Program-made: the position numbers and the translations under genes
Shown here: positions 58,031 to 64,000 of the stretch, in pieces
Numbering within the stretch: the stretch's first letter is position 1
Layout: the number at the start of each line of letters is the position of its first letter
Assembly (NCBI GenBank): GCA_964035545.1
Contig: OZ037765.1
Span: 17,478,698-17,542,697 of the forward strand
Origin: Bugula neritina
Lineage: Eukaryota; Bryozoa; Gymnolaemata; Cheilostomatida; Bugulidae
DNA: 64,000 nucleotides
Direction: 5' to 3'
Notes under the pieces: model-generated
Database searches by the model: none
The model's input: the letters and a program-made list of their open reading frames with translations, nothing else
Told to the model about the DNA's origin: nothing

Positions 58031-61000
58031 TTATTTACGAGCAAAGTTTTTTTCAGTTGCTGCGGTATTTCTCTGTATTTTATGACGATTTCTTCGAAGT
58101 TGATCCTCAATAGAACTATCTCCTGCATGACTGGTCATCATAGGTCTACACCAGAAGAAAAACAACAGTATGTACTATATAGTTAACAGTAGCGCCATAC
58201 TTCAATGCAGTTTCGAGTAGATATTTGCTTAACTAAATGGTAGCAACTCTAATTTATAAACTGCCACTCTTGTTTTAAGTATAAATGTATCAGCATCAAC
58301 TCGAAATGCTAAACATTTACACTTGAAGCCCGATTGCTAGCAAAAGCAATTTAACAATAAAGATTGTATGATAGTTCAACAAGACACTACACAGCCTAAA
58401 GCGACAGTTTAACAATTCCATTTAGAACTACAATTTATAACAATGATATTTAGCGACGATACAGATTAAGACCGTTTGTTGTGAAAAATATATAATACAA
58501 ATCGAGGAGCACACTATAAATATGCAAGTTGTTGCAGTTGAAACATTTGAGATCAATAGTAGCAGTTTTCAAAGGAATGGATGTTTTCAGGTAATTTTTG
58601 AACAAATTCTAGGCATGCAATTAAGTGAATTTTTAAATGTGTAAATTATAATATCATTAAATAGAAATAAAGCGTAACGCTACGATACTATCCAATGAAT
58701 AAATATTTCCTATATTTATAGAATATGCACCTGTACTCATTCAATGAGTTGAGAAGTAGGTCAGTGTATCTGACTACACATGATTGACTTTTCTCTGTAG
58801 CAAAATTTAACAATATTTACTTACGCAATAAATTTATTATCTTTCCCTGCATTTTTTGCATACATTTCATCTTCTTCTTCTTGTTCCTTTTTGTATCTTG
58901 CGACATTCTTTGATCGTTGCTCATCTCTCCACTTTGCATTGTTCATCATTTCACTCAACTTTGCTTCCTTTTCAGCTTTAGTTAATCTGAGAGAAAAGTC
59001 ATAGTATTGCACAGCCAAAAAATACTTATTCCTTGGTCAGGAAACTCTGAAAATTGAAAAAGATGCACGATATACTTGTATACCTACTCCTTTTGTTTAT
59101 GAGATGATTTAGTGGATTGGGTAGGTGATGGTGACCTCTTCAGCTTCTTCTTACTTATATCAACATTACTCTTCCTCTTAGCATCCGAATCAGCTTTAGC
59201 CACAAGGACAGATTCTCCTTTCTAAGTTATACAAGACATTCAATTATGCACCATGAATATCTACTTGGAAAGTGATTTGCACACTAAACTCAACACATGG
59301 GCTTGTACATGGCGTATTGATATTATTTGCTTTGTAATACATTGAAACTTTAAGAAAATAATTTTCCAGTTTTAAAACAAAAAAAGATTAAAGATTATTT
59401 CCCAAAATATTTTTAGCCAAGAAAAACTTTGAGAACTACATAGCATTTATGAAATCAGTTCCTGTCCCTAAGATGAAGGCTTTGAGGCCTAGCAGGTAAA
59501 AAAAAGGAATTAGTATTATCAACAAAAAGCAGCGACGGATCTCATGACATGACACTTTATATGTTGAAGGGAAATATTTAAAATTGTGCTATATATTTCT
59601 TACAGGGTGCACAAGGCCATACGATGGTAACATAGATAGCTTGTCTTTGAGTTCATTTCTTTCTCTCTCCAAGTGCTTTAAGGAATGATTAGAGTCAGCA
59701 GATGAGCTTCTTGAATGCGCTGCTCTGTCACGGCTACTTCTGTGTGCGATACAAAAGTTAATGCAGTTCACTTGAAACATATTAGCACATCCAACCTTGT
59801 TCAAGATACTATATTCATGCTTTTAAGTAATTTTTGAGAATTACCTTTTCTTTGGCATTGATTTTTTTCTTCGCTTTGCACCTCGTAGAGGTGAGCTGCT
59901 AAAGCTTGAGTTACTGCCGCTACTTGAACTTGAGTTACTACCAGAAGACGATGAGCTGCTGGATGATGAAACGCTGCACAAAAAATTAAAACCAAGATTT
60001 ATAAACAAATTAAACTTGAACCTATTACGATAAAACTAGAAATTCATGTTTTTGCTCCAATAGCTAGTTGAGCATTTATTAACGAATTCTTGTTTTTAAT
60101 TGAAAAGACAAATCCTACCTTTGAGATCTCTTGGATTTAGCCTTTTTTAGGTTTTGATTTTCTACTGTGTTAGAACTACGCACTTTACGCTCTGACTTTA
60201 CTCTATTAGCAACTTCTGGAGAGCTGCTTACCACTGGTTTAGATTTAGAGCTTTCAGGCTTAGATTTAGAGCTTGAAATGTGCTGAGTAACCCTTTTAGT
60301 TGCAATTTCTTTAGACCGAGATCTAAAGTTTCTATATCTATGAATACTGTTAGATCGTGATCTACTTCTCCTATATCTCGCAGTGGACCTATCAGACTCC
60401 CGCCTGCCATGTCTAGTAGAGCGATCTTGAGACCTGTGGTCTGCTCTAGCAGCATATCCAGATCGCTCCGATGGTCCATGTCTGTCACGGTGCAAACTGT
60501 GGTACTCAATTCGAGATCTTTCATTATCACCAGTTTGATATCGAGCCCTACCATTTCTACGTTCTACGCTGCCACTCTGCCGATCATTTGAATGGATGCG
60601 AGTTGTTCGCTTTGAATCGTCATACTTTTCAGTTTTCCTCCGAGAGGATTCGGCGTCTTTCCCATTCCCTGATGCAGAGTTTCCATTCCTATCCTTTCTG
60701 CTACTGTCTTTGTTACTCGTATCATGTTTACGGTGCTTTCGTAGCTTTCTTCTATCCTCTTCGTCTGATGAAGCATCATAAAATCTGTATCTCTTCGTTT
60801 TGCCAATCAGTTCCAAGTAGCTATAACATAATGATATATATACTACATATATAAAATAATAATAATCAGTTATAGCGATTAACTACAAACATCAACCATT
60901 TGTAGCAATCTCTTACTAGTATGAGGGTTTCTGAACGATATGAAATTTCAACTAAGCATGAATTTATTTTAACTTCAAAAATACATTACAAAAATGTGGA

Positions 61001-64000
61001 GTAATCAACTCTTGTTTCCTAACACATTTAACCCTATTAGAAAGAATGACACTTATCGGTCAACATATTTAGTAGATTAGTTAATTTACTATTACTCAAG
61101 AAAATGTGCATTCATAATTGCTAAGCATAATTCAGACAATTACCTACACACCAATGTTTAAACTTGGCTAGCAGCATTAGCACCATCCATATACAGGCAA
61201 ATAAAAGCTTATGTAACTCCACACACACCGATATAATAAAGACTGCTCATCATCAGGTAATTTCCTTTTTGCTTTCACTGGTTTAGCATTCACTTTACCA
61301 CCTTTAATAGCCATGAGTCTGGCTAACAACTCATCACCATCTTTACTTCGGCGCTTTTTGCGCCTCTCCTTTAACTGTAACATGAAAACAGCTGATGGAG
61401 TTACATAATGATGCATGTACTATAAAACCAGTATGTCCACACTCTTCAAGGCCTGTTTTTAGTGTAAAATTATTTGACCCTAATAGATATATAATGTGAC
61501 AAAATATTCACACTATAAAAATGATTGATTTTGCAACGAACATTTTAGAAAATTCTTCGATGCTTCCTTGAAAATATAAATTTGCACAAACATACATCAA
61601 AATTGACTGCAAGGCCATGTAACAATGCAGCAAACCTATTTGTACTGATGCAAACGATATGAAAAACTTAAAAACTTGAATACTAATCGATGGCAGTAAA
61701 AAGCTATAAAATGTATTGTTATAAAATAGTGTTAAAGCTCTACAGAACTGTCACTCAGGATTAATGAAGGAGAGCAGTGTATGGTAATACTGCATAGCAT
61801 ACTCAGTTGTGACCAATTACTGTTTGATTAGAAGTGATTAGTAGGGAGGATAGAATAAAGTCATGTTAGAGGTTTGAAATACATCTATGATATACATTTA
61901 GCTAGCTACTTTATATACTGTATTATGTTTACTGATGATCACCTCTTTTTCTAAGAGCTTCATTTTGAGAGGATTATTTAGCAAAGCCCTTCTTGCATCT
62001 TCTTCCTTTTTCCTAAAAAGTTTAAAACATTCTAATATGATAAAGTAACACCAATAAAATACTAGGCACAGCATTATTTAAAGTAGAAAAAAATGTGTAA
62101 ACATATAACAAATAGCAAACCTCATTGCTGACAAGGGGTCTTCCCTTTGTTTTATCTGTGTATTTAATCTTTCATTGTGTAAGAATGGATCCTCATCAAA
62201 CTTGGCACCAACGTTTGACTGTGCTAAAATAGTGCCTAATAGTGAGTTTGCTAAAGACTGCTAACGTTTCTGTAAAAATGGCTTATTGAAAGCAACAACT
62301 AAACAAGAGTATAAAATAAGGAAGCACATATATAATACTAAAATAATATTTCTTCAAAAATTTTAGCAAATATGGGATTGTAATTAATGACATGCATCCA
62401 AACATGCATCTGGACCATTTTAACCACGTATTACTAAAATATTAAAATATATAAGATCAGTGGAATACAACACACCATAATATAAATTATTACGCAAGGA
62501 GTTGTCTATGCCCGCAAAGTGATAACTAATGAGGCATACTCACATCCCTGAGGAATGTTTTGTCTTTCAAAATGGGTATCAACACGCTTGCCTAAAAGAT
62601 ATTCTTCGGAGTCAACTTTATCTTTGTATAAGAAATCAACTTTCTCAGATCTAAAAATACATGATGATGATGTCACTTAATAGAGCTTACATGATTTCCT
62701 AAAGCAGGGAGTTATTGGGGTAAATAATTTTTATGGATGTTTAAAATGTGTTCATAAATCATCGAATTAGGCCTCTACCAGTAACAAATATATAAAAAAT
62801 GAAAGCAAAAATAATAGCACTATTATAGAATTGAAATATGAAGACACAGTTTTTAATCGTAAATCTTTCAGTGTTATATTGACATAAATGCCAATAAACT
62901 GAAACAAAATGATAAAAAAAAACAGCATCAAAAGAAATTATTTTCCAAATTTGATTTCTTTTTGTAACACTACTGATCTTTTTGGGCTATCTTTACATGC
63001 ACTGTTCGATGTCCAAGTATGTAAAAAGCCAAACCATGTCTAGGATTAGAATAAATGCAAGTGAGTCAGTGAAGATGACTGGATGAAGATGGGAAAAGAA
63101 ACAGAGGGGTTTATTATAGCGGCATAAGACATACTATATTCACATGCTATTAAAAAGTAGTAACTATGAAAAATTAGGAAGACAAAAAGTGTGGCAATGG
63201 GATAAAACTGTCATGAATATTTTCTGTGAAAACTTGCCCAATCAGAATATAGCAAAGTATAATAAGTTGTAGAACAGATAACTCCAATCCCTGTAGAAAA
63301 TTAGAATTTCACCAAAGTATGACGTAATATAGACACCAGATTGCACTTGTATTTATAAATAAACTTACAAATAATATTTTGATAGAGTTTTAAATATGCT
63401 TGAAGAGATAAAAAAATAGAAGAACAGTTGTCATTTATGCGATTGTTCACAGAGTACACAAAGAAACAAAAAGGATAATTAAGAGAAACCAAACTAATGT
63501 GAAAGAATCACAGTAGGAGAAATTCTAAAATAGTAAGGGCACCGAATGTTAGATATTTTTCAGAAAGACTACTCAGTAAAAAACTATTGTGCACAAACAT
63601 AGGGAAGATAAAAGACATCTGGAAATGTAATAAGAACTGAAGAACATTTGGAATAATATAGATCTCAGCCAAGTGAGTCTGGGCAAATGCCTAAACACAC
63701 AAGATTTTTCTAATTTAGAAAAAGATAAGCATTATGATGCAACTCTCAATCTCTAAAATGCAAAATTAATTGTAATGGTATTCATTCTCATCCTGATAAT
63801 GGTAATAATTAATAAATATGCCAGTTCAACACTAACATATAGGCAGGATGAATATGGTTCAGGAATAAACAAATAGAAAAAATGCTTGACATATAAAGTT
63901 GAATTATATACACCTAGAGTTAAATTTAAAGATAAAAAAATAACTAGCAAACTTAAAATCATAACCTGCTTTCGCTATTCTGTGTAGATTTCCTCTCTTT
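58031..64000 (-). CDS. CWC25: Pre-mRNA-splicing factor CWC25 (5' end beyond the window)
   Basis: This is a spliceosome factor needed around the first catalytic step. Exons 5' to 3': (64000)-63966 tentative, 62544-62650, 62121-62223, 61943-62012, 61229-61374, 60119-60820, 59845-59973, 59604-59739, 59088-59221, 58825-58986, 58031-58145. Phases agree throughout; the visible part is 612 codons. Family landmarks: EKVDFLYKD and EEYLLGKRVD, REDPLSAMRKKEE, ALLNNPLKMKLLEK, then near the end EMMNNAKWRDEQR, NKFIAPM, SIEDQLRRN and the terminus ATEKNFARK, all matching the human protein in order. Between them lies a large low-complexity region: a 702-nt exon rich in Ser, Arg and Lys, and a poly-Ser exon (59845-59973). 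Human CWC25 is about 425 aa, so this protein is much longer, mostly through the RS-like part. The most upstream exon has a weak donor (gttatg) and is uncertain. Confidence 0.9.

Noticed and set aside
60228-60854. Other-frame ORFs over the large CWC25 exon
   Set aside because: The frame with RS-like sequence has matching splice phases on both sides; the others do not.
1-64000. tRNA, rRNA or snRNA genes
   Set aside because: I looked for tRNA B-box and cloverleaf patterns and conserved snRNA cores and saw none. A covariance-model scan would be needed to be sure.

Overview
The window is AT-rich animal nuclear DNA. Its genes have many short exons with GT-AG introns, and each can be reconstructed exon by exon with matching phases. 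The gene set is bilaterian. The chitobiase-type beta-hexosaminidase and the mix of Ty3, RTE-like and other LINE-like retroelements suggest an invertebrate, perhaps a lophotrochozoan; that placement is an inference. All exon models were made by eye from splice signals, reading phase and remembered family sequence; no alignment was run.

Layout. 1-3.2 kb: no gene, simple repeats. 3.2-15.1 kb (+): nucleosome assembly protein 1 (NAP1, 11 coding exons, 388 aa). Its first intron holds a GTGA array, a 16-bp minisatellite and an unexplained 263-codon ORF. 15.1-18.3 kb: no gene. 18.3-27.6 kb (-): membrane-anchored GH20 beta-hexosaminidase of chitobiase type (17 exons, 873 aa). 28.8-31.2 kb: two LINE reverse-transcriptase fragments lying head to head. 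33.1-37.0 kb (-): eIF2B alpha (EIF2B1, 8 exons, 300 aa). 38.5-39.1 kb: 5'-truncated RTE-like fragment with an 18-bp target-site duplication. 40.8-52.6 kb (+): TFIIH subunit p34 (GTF2H3, 10 exons, 312 aa), whose first intron carries a nearly pristine 7.4-kb Ty3-type LTR retrotransposon. 53.2-56.6 kb (-): RASL12-like small GTPase (5 exons, 235 aa). 58.0-64.0 kb (-): splicing factor CWC25, cut by the right edge of the window.

Most genes are housekeeping: histone chaperoning, translation initiation, transcription and DNA repair, and splicing. EIF2B1 and GTF2H3 lie head to head here, as they do in human, so this looks like old bilaterian microsynteny. Here the pair is spread out by repeats and the RTE insertion, and the Ty3 element has landed in GTF2H3 intron 1.

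The most unusual item is the Ty3 element itself. Besides gag and pol it has a third intact ORF where env would be. That ORF encodes a 357-aa protein with one C2H2 finger, one C2HC-like finger and a C-terminal coiled coil, and it has no signal peptide or membrane segment. The element has near-identical LTRs, a 4-bp target duplication and a primer-binding site matching tRNA-Leu.
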